The notes beneath the pieces were generated by a model, which was given only the letters and a program-made list of their open reading frames with translations, was not told the DNA's origin and ran no database searches. A stretch of DNA of 40,814 nt from Acidobacteriota bacterium (GTDB lineage: Bacteria; Acidobacteriota; Vicinamibacteria; Vicinamibacterales; UBA8438), in assembly GCA_026708265.1 (NCBI GenBank), contig JAPOVI010000274.1, positions 1-40,814 on the forward strand. Direction: 5' to 3'. Shown here piece after piece: positions 32,033 through 40,586 of this stretch. Position numbers and translations under genes: made by a program. The first letter of the stretch is position 1. Each line of letters starts with the position of its first letter.

Positions 32033-33378
32033 TGATCAGGAAGCTCTCGCTGCCGCGCCGCACGTTCCTGCGCGGGATGGGCGCGGCGGTGGCGTTGCCG
32101 CTGCTCGATGCCATGGTGCCGGCGCTGACCGCGCAGGCCGCGACCGCGGCGAAGCCGGTCAAGCGGCTCGGCTTCATCTACCTGCCGAACGGGGCGGTGA
32201 TGCAGTCGTGGACGCCGAAGCGCGAGGGCCCGCTGGAGCTCTCCCCGTCCCTGAGCCCGCTCGCGGCGCACCGCGACCAGACTGTCGTCCTGTCGCGCCT
32301 CGCCCACGGACAGGCGGAGCCGCTCGGCGACGGCAACGGCGAGCACTCGCGAGCGACCGCGACCTGGCTGAACGGCGTGCACCCCAAGCACACGGAGGGG
32401 GCGGACGTCCGCGCCGGCATCACGGCCGACCAGGTGGCCGCCTCCACCATCGGCCGCGAGACGCCGCTTCCGTCGCTGGAGCTCGCCATCGACCTCGACT
32501 TCCTGGTCGGCAACTGCGAGAACGGCTACAGCTGCGTCTACATGAACACCCTGTCGTGGCGCACGGCGACGACGCCGCTGCCGGTGGAGAACAACCCGCG
32601 GGTCGTCTTCGAGCGCCTGTTCGGCGACGGCGGCACCCGCGCCGAGCGACTGGCCGAGATGCGCACGGACCGCAGCATCCTCGACTCGGTGGGCGACGAC
32701 CTCGCGCACCTCGAGCGCGACCTCGGGGCCGCCGACCGGCATCGCCTCGACCAGTACCTCGACGCCGTGCGGGCGATCGAACGGCGCATCCAGCTCGCCG
32801 AGGTGCAGGGCGAGGACGCCGAGCTGCCGGAGAACCTGCTGCGGCCGGCCGGCATCCCCGACTCGTACGAGGAGCACGTCGGTCTGATGTACGACCTGCT
32901 GGCCCTGGCGTTCCAGACCGATCTGACGCGCGTGTTCACGTTCATGGTCGGCCGCGAGCTCGGGGGACGTCCCTACCCGCAGATCGGCGTGCCGGATCCG
33001 CACCACGGGCTCTCGCACCACCGGAACGATCCGGAGAAGCTGGCCAAGCTGACCCGCATCAACACGCACCACGCGACGCTCTTCTCGCACTTCCTGGACC
33101 GCCTGCAGGCGACGCCGGACGGCTCGGGGTCGCTGCTCGACACCTCGCTCGTGCTCTACGGCGCCGGGCTCGGCGACAGCAACGATCACCTGCACTACGA
33201 CCTGCCGGTGGCCGTCGTCGGCGGCGAGGGCGCGGGCTGGCGGGGCGGCCGGCACCTGCGCTACCCGAAGGACACGCCGATGACCAACCTGCTGATCAGC
33301 ATGCTGGGCAAGGCGGGCGTGCCGATGGAGCAGCTCGGCGACAGCACCGGGCGGCTGAAGGCGCTGACCGACGTGTAG
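32029..33378 (+). CDS. Tat-exported DUF1552 protein
   Basis: 449 residues. A twin-arginine signal (PRRTFLRGMGAAVALPLL, about 9-26) leads into DUF1552, the standard partner of DUF1592 cytochromes. Landmarks: GFIYLPNGAVMQSWTP, HSRATATWLNG, PLPSLELAIDL, NGYSCVYMNTLSWR, HHGLSHHRNDPEKL and LVLYGAGLGDSNDHLHYDLP. The fold relates to alkaline-phosphatase/DUF1501-like proteins, but substrates are not known. ATG 32029 overlaps the preceding stop (TGA 32030-32032) and has GAGGAG upstream, showing translational coupling. Likely forms a periplasmic complex with the upstream cytochrome. Confidence 0.92.
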   Translation: MMIRKLSLPRRTFLRGMGAAVALPLLDAMVPALTAQAATAAKPVKRLGFIYLPNGAVMQSWTPKREGPLELSPSLSPLAAHRDQTVVLSRLAHGQAEPLGDGNGEHSRATATWLNGVHPKHTEGADVRAGITADQVAASTIGRETPLPSLELAIDLDFLVGNCENGYSCVYMNTLSWRTATTPLPVENNPRVVFERLFGDGGTRAERLAEMRTDRSILDSVGDDLAHLERDLGAADRHRLDQYLDAVRAIERRIQLAEVQGEDAELPENLLRPAGIPDSYEEHVGLMYDLLALAFQTDLTRVFTFMVGRELGGRPYPQIGVPDPHHGLSHHRNDPEKLAKLTRINTHHATLFSHFLDRLQATPDGSGSLLDTSLVLYGAGLGDSNDHLHYDLPVAVVGGEGAGWRGGRHLRYPKDTPMTNLLISMLGKAGVPMEQLGDSTGRLKALTDV

Positions 33379-33437
33379 CGGGGCGGGGCGTGCGCGAGCG
33401 ATCCAGACTCCGAGCCGGGAATCGAAACGGAGAGCCG

Positions 33438-34922
33438 ATGCGCAATCTGGCAAAGCAGCTGGTGCTCGCTGCGGCGGCGGTGGCCGTCGCCTCGACGGGG
33501 ACCGCGCCGGTCGTGACAGCCGCTGCAGTGGACGCGCCCCTCGTCGAGGCCGCGCGGAACGGCAACGCCGAGCACGTCCGCGCGTTGCTGGCGCGGGAGC
33601 TCGACGCGAATGCCACCGATGCCGACGGCACGACGGCGCTGCACTGGGCCGCGCTGAACGACGACCTGCCGGTTGCGGAGGCCCTGTTGGCAGCCGGGGC
33701 GCGCGCGGACGCCGCCAATCGCTTCGATGCGACGCCTCTCGCCGTCGCCGCCGAGAACGGGAGCGCGGAGTTCATCGAGCTTCTGCTCGATGGGGGCGCG
33801 GATCCGAACTGGGCGACCCCGGAGGGCGAGACGGCGCTGATGACCGCGGCCCGCACCGGCCGCGCCGACGCGGTGCGGGTGCTCCTCGACCGCGGGGCGG
33901 ACCCGAACCGGCGCGAGGGGTGGCGCGGTCAGACGGCCCTGATGTGGGCCGCGGCCGAGAACCACCTCGCCGCCGCCGACGCGCTGATCGACGGGGGAGC
34001 GGACGTGTCCGCAGGCTCGGACGGCGGCTTCACGCCGCTCCTGTTCGCGGTGCGGGCAGGCTACCTCGAGATGACCCGCAAGCTGCTGGCCGCCGGCGCC
34101 GGCGCCGACGAGACGCTGCCGGACGGAACCAGTGCCCTCGTCCTCGCGACCAAGAACGCCCACTACGAGCTGGGCGCCCTGCTGCTCGACGCCGGCGCCG
34201 ACCCGAACGCCGACGCCCAGGGCTGGACCGCGCTCCACGAGATCAAGTGGACGCGGCGCCCGAACCTCGGCTTCAACAACCCGCCGCCCATCGTCACCGG
34301 CTCGCTCACCGATCTCGACTTCATCCGCCTGCTCGCCACTCACGGGGCGGACCTCGACGCCCGGATGACGAAGGAGCCGAACAACCGTTACCGCAACGTC
34401 CTGAACCGCATCGGCTCGACGCCCTTCCTGCTCGCGGCCAAGGCGGCCGACGTGGAGATGATGCGCCTGCTCGTCGAGCTCGGCGCCGACCCCCTGCTGC
34501 CGAACGAGGACGGCACCACGCCGCTGATGGTGGCGGCCGGCGTCGGCATCTGGGCGGTGGGCGAGAGCCCCGGCACGAACGAAGAGGCGCTGGCCGCGAC
34601 CGAGTACGCGCTGGCCCTGGGCGGGGACGTCACCACCATCGACGACAACGGCGACACCGCGCTCCACGGCGCCATCATCCGCGGCTCCGAGCCGCTCGTC
34701 CTCTACCTCCTCGACCACGGCGCCGACATCGAGGCGACCAACGAGAAGGGCTGGACCCCGCTGCGCATCGCCAAGGGCGTCTTCTACTCCAACACCGGCA
34801 AGCGCTGGCCCGAGATGGAGACCCTCCTCCTCGCGCTCGGCGCCGATCCGACGAGCGCCACCGGCGCCGACAACACCATCTCCGACTGGACGGTCGACGG
34901 CGCCCCGCCGGGCGTTCGGTAG
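33438..34922 (+). CDS. Secreted ankyrin-repeat protein
   Basis: 494 residues; signal peptide about 1-29. The rest is roughly 12 ankyrin repeats, for example DGTTALHWAALNDDLPVAEA, DATPLAVAAENGSAEFIELL, GETALMTAARTGRADAVRVL, GDTALHGAIIRGSEPLVLYL, each ending in the GADPN-type turn. Repeat 8 carries an insertion (WTRRPNLGFNNPPPIVTGSL), and repeat 10 is stretched. It is a protein-binding scaffold in the periplasm. Start ATG 33438 has GGAGAG upstream; 59 bases separate it from the DUF1552 gene, with the same strand and no terminator, so it is the third gene of this operon. DUF1592-DUF1552-ankyrin is a recurring set in Acidobacteria by my recollection. Confidence 0.9.
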   Translation: MRNLAKQLVLAAAAVAVASTGTAPVVTAAAVDAPLVEAARNGNAEHVRALLARELDANATDADGTTALHWAALNDDLPVAEALLAAGARADAANRFDATPLAVAAENGSAEFIELLLDGGADPNWATPEGETALMTAARTGRADAVRVLLDRGADPNRREGWRGQTALMWAAAENHLAAADALIDGGADVSAGSDGGFTPLLFAVRAGYLEMTRKLLAAGAGADETLPDGTSALVLATKNAHYELGALLLDAGADPNADAQGWTALHEIKWTRRPNLGFNNPPPIVTGSLTDLDFIRLLATHGADLDARMTKEPNNRYRNVLNRIGSTPFLLAAKAADVEMMRLLVELGADPLLPNEDGTTPLMVAAGVGIWAVGESPGTNEEALAATEYALALGGDVTTIDDNGDTALHGAIIRGSEPLVLYLLDHGADIEATNEKGWTPLRIAKGVFYSNTGKRWPEMETLLLALGADPTSATGADNTISDWTVDGAPPGVR

Positions 34923-35005
34923 CGGCGATCGGCACTTGCCGAGTCTGGTTCCTGACGCTCTCGGGTTCCAGGTTGAGCCTCGCTGCCATCACCGCGACTG
35001 GCGGC

Positions 35006-35581
35006 TCAGTCGTGGCGCGTCGCCGTCGCGATGGAATCGAACGCGGGCAACAGGTCACCCTGGCCAAGGGCCTCCTCGAGCGACCGCAGCAGTCGCCGGA
35101 TTCGTCGACGATCCACGCGGGGCCCGTGCAGGCGCCACAGAGTGCGCGCGTCTTCGATGTCCTTCGGGCGGCCCGCGAGGATCTTGGCGATGAGGAGATC
35201 GTCGAGCGCGATCAGTGGGATCGTCGTGCCGGCGATCTCCGTGGCCTTGGCGCGCGCGAGGAACTCGTCTTCGAGCCCGGATCCGGCCAGCACGACGTCG
35301 AGCGGCATGCCGGTCGCGACGTGAACGAACGGCAACACGCGCGTTCGCCGCGCGAACTCGGGATCGCGGATGCGGAGCTCGAAGCCGCCGGCCTCCATGT
35401 CCCGGACGAAGGGCTCCGGGTCTTCGGGCTCGAGCTTGACGGTGACGTCGACGTCGGCGCTGAAGCGAGGGACGCCGTACGCAACGACAGCCTGCGCCCC
35501 GAACAGGTACCAGCGCCCCCAGCCGTCGAGCACCGCCGACAGCGCCTGAAGGAGTTCAATCGCGGCGGGCTGCATCGACAC
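35006..35581 (-). CDS. Nucleotidyltransferase-fold protein (AbiEii-like), second intact copy
   Basis: 191 residues from GTG 35581 (GGAGTTG ten bases upstream; an ATG six bases later is an alternative). The NTase signature is complete: WYLFGAQAVVAYG, then SADVDVTV (D-x-D), PLDVVLAGSG and LIALDDLLIAKILAGRPKD, with D-x-x-D after the last lysine (DIEDARTLW). It is distinct in sequence from the copy at 5403. Its start overlaps the end of the 87-residue companion gene by 26 bases, again a coupled two-gene layout. Probable toxin or modifying enzyme; target unknown. Cytoplasmic. Confidence 0.8.
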   Translation of the reverse strand: MSMQPAAIELLQALSAVLDGWGRWYLFGAQAVVAYGVPRFSADVDVTVKLEPEDPEPFVRDMEAGGFELRIRDPEFARRTRVLPFVHVATGMPLDVVLAGSGLEDEFLARAKATEIAGTTIPLIALDDLLIAKILAGRPKDIEDARTLWRLHGPRVDRRRIRRLLRSLEEALGQGDLLPAFDSIATATRHD

Positions 35582-35819
35582 GTGCGAACAACTCCGTCAT
35601 GCGCACATGCTGACGCAGGTCGTTCTGCCGGCTTGCGGCATCCGGCCAATCCGGACGCTGCAGCAGCGCCTGCCGCCGCAGCTCGTCGGCGACCCGCAGT
35701 GCTTCCGACGGCCCGAGGCGTCTGACTCGCTCGGCCCAGTAGGTGTCCTTGGCGTCGCGCGCAGCCTGCCAGTCGCGCGACATGTACTCGCGAACTCCGC
35801 GGGTGATCCTCGGTTCCAT
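35556..35819 (-). CDS. Small companion protein of the second nucleotidyltransferase (putative antitoxin)
   Basis: 87 residues, charged and helical: EPRITRGVREYMSRDWQAAR, DAKDTYWAERVRRLGPSEAL, RVADELRRQALLQRPDWPDA, then RQNDLRQHVRMTELFARVD. No named domain known to me. It is unlike the companions at 4401 and 5852 in sequence but has the same position relative to its nucleotidyltransferase. Start ATG 35819-35817 with GGAG upstream. Its stop lies 47 bases before the tannase stop on the same strand, so it follows the tannase gene. Confidence 0.65.
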   Translation of the reverse strand: MEPRITRGVREYMSRDWQAARDAKDTYWAERVRRLGPSEALRVADELRRQALLQRPDWPDAASRQNDLRQHVRMTELFARVDAARRD

Positions 35820-35866
35820 CGGGTGGTCTCCGGCAGCCGCCCGGTGTCGGGCAGCCGCCGGCCGGC

Positions 35867-37447
35867 TTACCGCGCCTGGCAGACGAAGCTCGCGGCGTCG
35901 TCCGTGCTGCCCGTGCCGCTGTAGACCGCCTGCTCCGGGTAGGGGCAGAGCGGCCGCGTCCGGTCCACCTCGCCGTCCCGCACGCGGGAGGCGATGATCC
36001 GGTCGGGGGCCTCGCCCTGCTCGACCCACTGCTCGAGGGCCGCCAGCATGTCGAAGCGGCTCGGTCCGGCGCCGCCGCCGCAGTGGCCCATCCCCGGCGC
36101 CATGAAGAGGCGGAACGACTCGTGGACCTCGTCCCGGCTGCCGATCGCGTCGACGACACGCCCGTAGTACTGCGTGACGTTGGCGGGGGAGATCTGCGGG
36201 TCGGCCCAGCCGTGGTAGGAGAGGAGCTTGCCGCCGCCCTCGAAGAACGGCTGCAGGTTAGGGTCGAGGGCGTTCAGGGTGTCGTTGTCCCGCTCCTCGG
36301 CGAGCACGATGTCGGTCTCGAAGTTGAAGCGGTCGATGGTCCACTCCGGATCTGCGAACGTCAGGTAGCGGAACTGCTCCAGCCCCGTCGCCCGCGCCGA
36401 GCGGGTCCACCCGAGGTCGGTCCAGCCGAGCTCGCTGCCGGGCAGGAGGCCGGTGATGGGACGGCCCGTCTTCGGATTCTCGGGGGATGCGTAGAGCATG
36501 CGGACCGAGCGCACTTGGGCGGCACTGAGACAGCCGTCGCCGCCGTTGCCGTCGCACTCGAGCCCGGCGGGGTCGAAGGCGCAGCGTTCCGGGTCCCCGA
36601 TCACGCCGTCGGTCACGCCGTCGGCGGAGTCGCAGGCGGCCAGCACCGCTTCGTGCACGAGTTGCCGCGCCTCCGCCGGGAGCTGCATCGCCTCGTCGGC
36701 CTCGAGGGGCTTCGCCACTCGCAGCGAGCCTCCCGCGCGCCCCGTCCAGTCGAGGCCGGGGGCCCCGGCGATGATGCCGTCGAAGTCCTCCGGGAAGCGC
36801 TGTGCCGCCTTCATCGCCTGCCGCCCGCCGGCCGAGCAGCCGTTCCAGTAGGAGTAGCGCGGCGCGTCGCCGTAGTGCGCCTCGATGGCCTGCTTGGCGA
36901 AGACGGTCATCTCGTGCAGCGAGCGGTAGCCGAAGTCGATCACCTTCTCGGGGTGGCCGAGCCCGAAGCTGGCCGTGTTGCCGACGTGGCCGGTGTCGGT
37001 CGAGCTGCTCGCGTAGCCGCGCGCAACCGCCGCGGCCATCGAGTTGTGCCGGATCGACCCCGTGAAGGCGCCGTTCCCGACCGCCTGGTACTTCCCGTTC
37101 CACCCCTCGGCCGGCAGCCAGACCTCGACCTTGATGTCGGAGTCGTCCGTGGGCGTCAGCGTCGCCGACACGCGGCAGAACGCCGGCAGCCCGGCGTAGG
37201 GGCGGAGCTGCGCCGCGTTGGGCGCCCGCCCGCCGGCGGGCGGCGTGAACGCGCCCGCCGCGACGACCTCGGCGCCCGTGACCTCCGTGTTCGGCAGCGA
37301 GAGATCCGCCAGCCGGCTGCAGGCATCGGACTGCGCCGCGGCGAGGACCGCCGGGCCGGCCCCGCCCGTGGCAGTGGTGACGCCGGCCGCGGCGCCCAGG
37401 ACGATGGCGGCGGCAGTGGCACAGGCAGCGGCGAGCACACGCGTCAT
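35867..37447 (-). CDS. Secreted tannase/feruloyl esterase family protein
   Basis: 526 residues; signal peptide about 1-38 (ending VLAAAQ). It has the tannase CS-D-HC arrangement: nucleophile Ser205 in NGCSAGGRQ with Cys204 before it, and His455-Cys456 in APGMGHCGGG, so the two cysteines can form the disulphide that joins Ser and His in this family. Other blocks: NTEVTGAEVV, FCRVSATLTP, KYQAVGNGAFTGSI, SSSTDTGHVGNTASFGLGHP, HGWADPQISP (acidic partner region). A calcium-site-like DGVTDGVIGDPERCAFDP is present at about 278-295. It hydrolyses esters of gallic or ferulic acid with plant material, in the periplasm or outside. Start ATG 37447 with AGGAAGG upstream. Preceded by repeat motifs (37470-37541). 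Confidence 0.92.
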   Translation of the reverse strand: MTRVLAAACATAAAIVLGAAAGVTTATGGAGPAVLAAAQSDACSRLADLSLPNTEVTGAEVVAAGAFTPPAGGRAPNAAQLRPYAGLPAFCRVSATLTPTDDSDIKVEVWLPAEGWNGKYQAVGNGAFTGSIRHNSMAAAVARGYASSSTDTGHVGNTASFGLGHPEKVIDFGYRSLHEMTVFAKQAIEAHYGDAPRYSYWNGCSAGGRQAMKAAQRFPEDFDGIIAGAPGLDWTGRAGGSLRVAKPLEADEAMQLPAEARQLVHEAVLAACDSADGVTDGVIGDPERCAFDPAGLECDGNGGDGCLSAAQVRSVRMLYASPENPKTGRPITGLLPGSELGWTDLGWTRSARATGLEQFRYLTFADPEWTIDRFNFETDIVLAEERDNDTLNALDPNLQPFFEGGGKLLSYHGWADPQISPANVTQYYGRVVDAIGSRDEVHESFRLFMAPGMGHCGGGAGPSRFDMLAALEQWVEQGEAPDRIIASRVRDGEVDRTRPLCPYPEQAVYSGTGSTDDAASFVCQAR

Positions 37448-37469
37448 TTCCGGCCTTCCTTTCCTCACG

Positions 37470-37541
37470 GGTCTCTTCGGTTCACGGTCTCTTCGCGACA
37501 TCTCTACCGGTTGCGTCGGCGTGTCGGCAAGCACTCTTGCC
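37470..37541 (-). promoter_or_regulatory. Direct repeats and small hairpin upstream of the tannase gene
   Basis: GGTCTCTTCG occurs twice (37470-37479, 37486-37495; 16-base period), within 50 bases of the tannase ATG. GGCAAG/CTTGCC (37526-37531, 37536-37541) is a 6-bp hairpin with a CACT loop. The direct repeats could be an operator, and the hairpin an operator or the amidase terminator. Confidence 0.35.
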
Positions 37542-37632
37542 ACTCGCGCGGGAACCCGCCGTCCGGCCCGGCGCGAGACCGGGCGCCGACCGCAGTGGCA
37601 GGCTCCCGGCGGCGAGGAGACGCCTCGCCGCG

Positions 37633-39201
37633 TCAGACCTCCGGGTGGCGAAGGTGCCACTCCGTCGCCTGCTCGTACGCGTGGCCGAGGCGGCAGAGCG
37701 TCGCCTCGCTGCGGTCGCGCCCGACGAGCTGCAGGCTGAGCGGGGCCCCGGCCGCGTTGAAGCCGCACGGTACGGACAGGGTCGGGGTTCCCGCGAAGTC
37801 GGCCGGTGCGGTGAACTGCTGGATGCCGGTGAGCGGCGGATCGAAGCGCCGGGCAATCGAGGCCAGCGCCTCGTCGAACGCCCCCATCGTGTCGTAGGCC
37901 ATGCCGTCCAGCATCGGGAACGACGTGGTCGTCGATGGGCAGACGAGAGCATCGACCGTCGCCAGCATCGCCTCGAAGCGCGCCGTGAAGTCGGCCCGCC
38001 GCTCCATCGCGGCGGCGTACTCGGCGTCCGTGACCGCCGCCCCGCTCGCCAGGAACTCGCCGAAGTAGGGCCCGTACTCGGATGCGCGGAGGGGGTAGTG
38101 GTCCGCGTGGGCGCGGACCGCTTCGTAGTAGCAGATGGTGCCCCAGTCGGCGAACGGCGCCTCCGGCACCTCGACCTCGACCATGACCGCCCCGAGCCCG
38201 ACGAGGACGTCGAGGGCTTCCTCGACCGCTGCGGACACCGCCGGATCGACGCCGTTCGCCGCGTACTGCCGGTCGTAACCGAGCCGCAGCCCGGCGACGC
38301 CCCCGTCGAGCCCGTCGAGCAGGCGCGGGGCCGGTCCCGGCAGCGAGGTAGGGTCGTTGGGGTCCTCGCCGGCTATCGCCTCCAGCATGATCGCGGCGTC
38401 GGCGACGGTGCGCGTCATCGGACCGACGTGATCCAGCGAGCCGGCGAGCTCCAGGACGCCGTAGCGGCTGACGAGTCCCCAGGTCGGCTTGATGCCCACG
38501 GTGCCGCACTGCGCCGACGGGAAGCGGATGGAGCCGCCGGTGTCGGAGCCGAGCGAGCCGAAGCAGAGGCCGGCCGCCGTGGCGACGCCGGAGCCGCTCG
38601 ACGAGGCGCCTGCCCACAAGTCCGGGTCCCACGGGTTGACCGGGACGTCGAAGTCGGGGTGATAGGCGGCCATCGCGCCCTCGGTCAGATTCAGCTTGCC
38701 GAGCGTCACCGCCCCTGCGGCGTGGAACCGCGCCACGACGGTCGCGTCGTAGTCGGGCACGAAGTCGGCCAGGACCGGCGTGGCGCCCATCGTCCGGACG
38801 CCGCGCGTGTAGCAGAGGTCCTTGACCGCGATCGGCACGCCGTGCAGCGGTCCCCGGTAGTTCCCGGCCGCGATCTCGCGGTCCGCTTCCGCGGCCGCGG
38901 CGCGCGCCTGCTCGGCCATCACCGTCGCGTAGCTCTTCAGGCGCCCGTCGACCGCCGCGATGCGGTCGAGCAGGGCCTCGGTGAGCTCCGCCGACGAGAT
39001 CTGGCGCGCCTCGATCCGGCTCGCGACCTCGCGCAGACTCAGGTAGTGAAGGGGCACGTCCTCCGCGGCGGCCCCTGCCGCGCGCGTTTGCGCGAAGCCC
39101 CGGCGCGACCGTCCCGCGGCGGCGCGCGGGCCCAGGAACGGAGCCGCGGCCCCGGCGCCGAGCGCCGCCAGCGCAGCTCGTCTCGTCATCGCCATCTTCA
39201 T
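37633..39201 (-). CDS. Tat-exported amidase (amidase-signature family)
   Basis: 522 residues. A twin-arginine start (MTRRAALAALGAGAAAPFLG) leads to the amidase-signature fold with Ser-cisSer-Lys catalysis: Lys127 (IAVKDLC), the serine cluster GASSSGSG (199-205 region) and the nucleophile region GSDTGGSIRFPS (Ser224). Further blocks: GIKPTWGLVSRYGV, LDHVGPMTRTVADAA and GTPTLSVPCGF. It hydrolyses amides; substrate unknown. Usual family length is 450-500, so the excess is the signal. The ATG at 39201 has GAGG overlapping the stop of the cyclase gene (39209, gap 7 bases), so the two form an operon. Both would act outside the cytoplasm. Confidence 0.92.
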   Translation of the reverse strand: MKMAMTRRAALAALGAGAAAPFLGPRAAAGRSRRGFAQTRAAGAAAEDVPLHYLSLREVASRIEARQISSAELTEALLDRIAAVDGRLKSYATVMAEQARAAAAEADREIAAGNYRGPLHGVPIAVKDLCYTRGVRTMGATPVLADFVPDYDATVVARFHAAGAVTLGKLNLTEGAMAAYHPDFDVPVNPWDPDLWAGASSSGSGVATAAGLCFGSLGSDTGGSIRFPSAQCGTVGIKPTWGLVSRYGVLELAGSLDHVGPMTRTVADAAIMLEAIAGEDPNDPTSLPGPAPRLLDGLDGGVAGLRLGYDRQYAANGVDPAVSAAVEEALDVLVGLGAVMVEVEVPEAPFADWGTICYYEAVRAHADHYPLRASEYGPYFGEFLASGAAVTDAEYAAAMERRADFTARFEAMLATVDALVCPSTTTSFPMLDGMAYDTMGAFDEALASIARRFDPPLTGIQQFTAPADFAGTPTLSVPCGFNAAGAPLSLQLVGRDRSEATLCRLGHAYEQATEWHLRHPEV

Positions 39202-39208
39202 CGATACC

Positions 39209-40294
39209 TCAGAACACCGCGATCGGGTTCACCGGGCTGCCGGTGCCGCGCGCGACCTTCAGCGGCAGCCCCAGGAACAGGAATTCGTAGCGGCCCTCCT
39301 CGGCGCAGGCATCGGCCAGCGGCTCGAGCAGGGCGTTGTCGAGCAGCGCCACCCCGTAGTTGAAGAGGACGCCGTGCACGGGGAACGCCAGGCCGTAAGG
39401 GTCGGGGCGCGCGTCCATCATGTCCCAACCGAGCAGGGAGACGTCGTGGTCGCGGATGAACTTCGCGCACGTCACCCCCAGCCCCGGCCGGTCGCCTCCC
39501 CCGTACTGGCCGCCGGCGGCGAGGAAGCGCTCGCGTCCGCTGTAGACGAGCAAGGCGTCGCCGGGCCCCACCGCGACCCCCTGCGCCTCCGCCGCCTCCT
39601 CGAGTTCCCAGCCCTGGACCGGGTTGCCGGGCGTCACGTGCGACTCGCCGCGATGCCGCGGGACGTCGATCAGCACGCCGCGAGTGATGATCCCGTCGCT
39701 CCAGGCGTCGATGGCGCCGAACGCCGCGCCCTGCGTCGTGAGCTCGACGTCGGGGTCGCGTCCCTGCCACATGCCGTCCACGTCCCACATGTGGCACAGC
39801 GCGTCGATGTGCGTGATGGTCTGGCCGTGATAGATGAAGCCGTAGTAGTCGACGACCGCGCCCGAGCCGCCGGGGCGGTCGCTCTTGCGGAGGAACTGCT
39901 GAGGCGGCTGGAACACGCGGCTCATCGAGACCCGGCGCCCGTTTCGGACCAGCGCGGCGGCGGCGGCGGTCTTCTCGGGGGTGATGAGGTTGACGGCGCC
40001 CTTCTGATCGTCGTCGCCCCAGCGGCCCCAGTTGCGACGGTCGGTATACCACGACCGCACCTCGGCCGCGGAGGGCATCCGCGGGTCCTGTCCCGCCGCC
40101 GCGGGCGCCGCCGCGCGCGCCGCCGGCGCGTGATGGGTCTCGTGCCGGGCCAGCAGCTCGGACGGCGAGATGCTGTCGGCGGGTGCCGCCGGCGTTCCCG
40201 CCTTTCGGTTCCAGGCGGTCGCCTGGCTGCCGAGCACCGCCGCCCCACCCATGGCCGCCGCGCTCGTCAGGAACCTTCGTCGTGAAGAGGCCAT
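39209..40294 (-). CDS. Tat-exported cyclase family protein, second copy
   Basis: 361 residues from ATG 40294 (GGGAG just upstream; an ATG at 40303 would be 3 residues longer). A twin-arginine signal (SSRRRFLTSAAAMGGAAVLG) is followed by a spacer and the cyclase domain: WYTDRRNWGRWGDDDQKGAV, NLITPEKTAAAAALV, metal motif YHGQTITHIDALCH and the C-terminus GTGSPVNPIAVF. It is a clear paralogue of the protein at 243-1247 (both have NWGRWGxDDxxGAxNLITPxK) but uses Tat where that one uses Sec. Probably hydrolyses a cyclic or aryl amide/ester; the amidase 7 bases downstream could take the product. Confidence 0.9.
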   Translation of the reverse strand: MASSRRRFLTSAAAMGGAAVLGSQATAWNRKAGTPAAPADSISPSELLARHETHHAPAARAAAPAAAGQDPRMPSAAEVRSWYTDRRNWGRWGDDDQKGAVNLITPEKTAAAAALVRNGRRVSMSRVFQPPQQFLRKSDRPGGSGAVVDYYGFIYHGQTITHIDALCHMWDVDGMWQGRDPDVELTTQGAAFGAIDAWSDGIITRGVLIDVPRHRGESHVTPGNPVQGWELEEAAEAQGVAVGPGDALLVYSGRERFLAAGGQYGGGDRPGLGVTCAKFIRDHDVSLLGWDMMDARPDPYGLAFPVHGVLFNYGVALLDNALLEPLADACAEEGRYEFLFLGLPLKVARGTGSPVNPIAVF

Positions 40295-40370
40295 GTCTCC
40301 CATCCTTTCGTCGCGCTGCTCCGCAGATGTCCGTGCGGCTCAGCCTAACACGCGCCAACCCGCGCGGCGA

Positions 40371-40435
40371 TTGACACCTTCGTGGCCGTTCGGAGAGACT
40401 AGGAGCCCTCGCTGTAGAGAGCGGTGCGGGCTCCT
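40371..40435 (+). promoter_or_regulatory. Promoter TTGACA with structured leader before the PSCyt1 gene
   Basis: A perfect TTGACA (40371-40376) is 18 bases from GAGACT (40395-40400). Directly after, AGGAGCCC (40401-40408) pairs with GGGCTCCT (40428-40435), and the loop holds an inner stem CGCT/AGCG (40410-40413, 40420-40423). The transcript start would be inside or just before this hairpin. Confidence 0.4.
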
Positions 40436-40441
40436 GAAGGA

Positions 40442-40506
40442 TTGGGTCGGGCGCCGAGCGGAGGCCGCAGGGCGACCTTGCGGTCGCGGCGACGAACGGC
40501 GGGCTA
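40442..40506. repeat. GC-rich dispersed element, copy 2
   Basis: Shares CCGAGCGGAGG-CCGCAGGG-CGAC and GGCGGGCTAG with 20376-20416, with an added central segment (TTGCGGTCGCGGCGACGAAC). It lies in the 283-base divergent spacer between the cyclase and the edge-cut PSCyt1 gene. No mobile-element genes are near. Confidence 0.4.
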
Positions 40507-40586
40507 GGCGGCTGGTCAGTTCGGCGAAAGTCTGTCCCCGCTCGCCGAGCGCCGGGACGCACGGCGCGGGCGAGCGCGAGAGCGCG

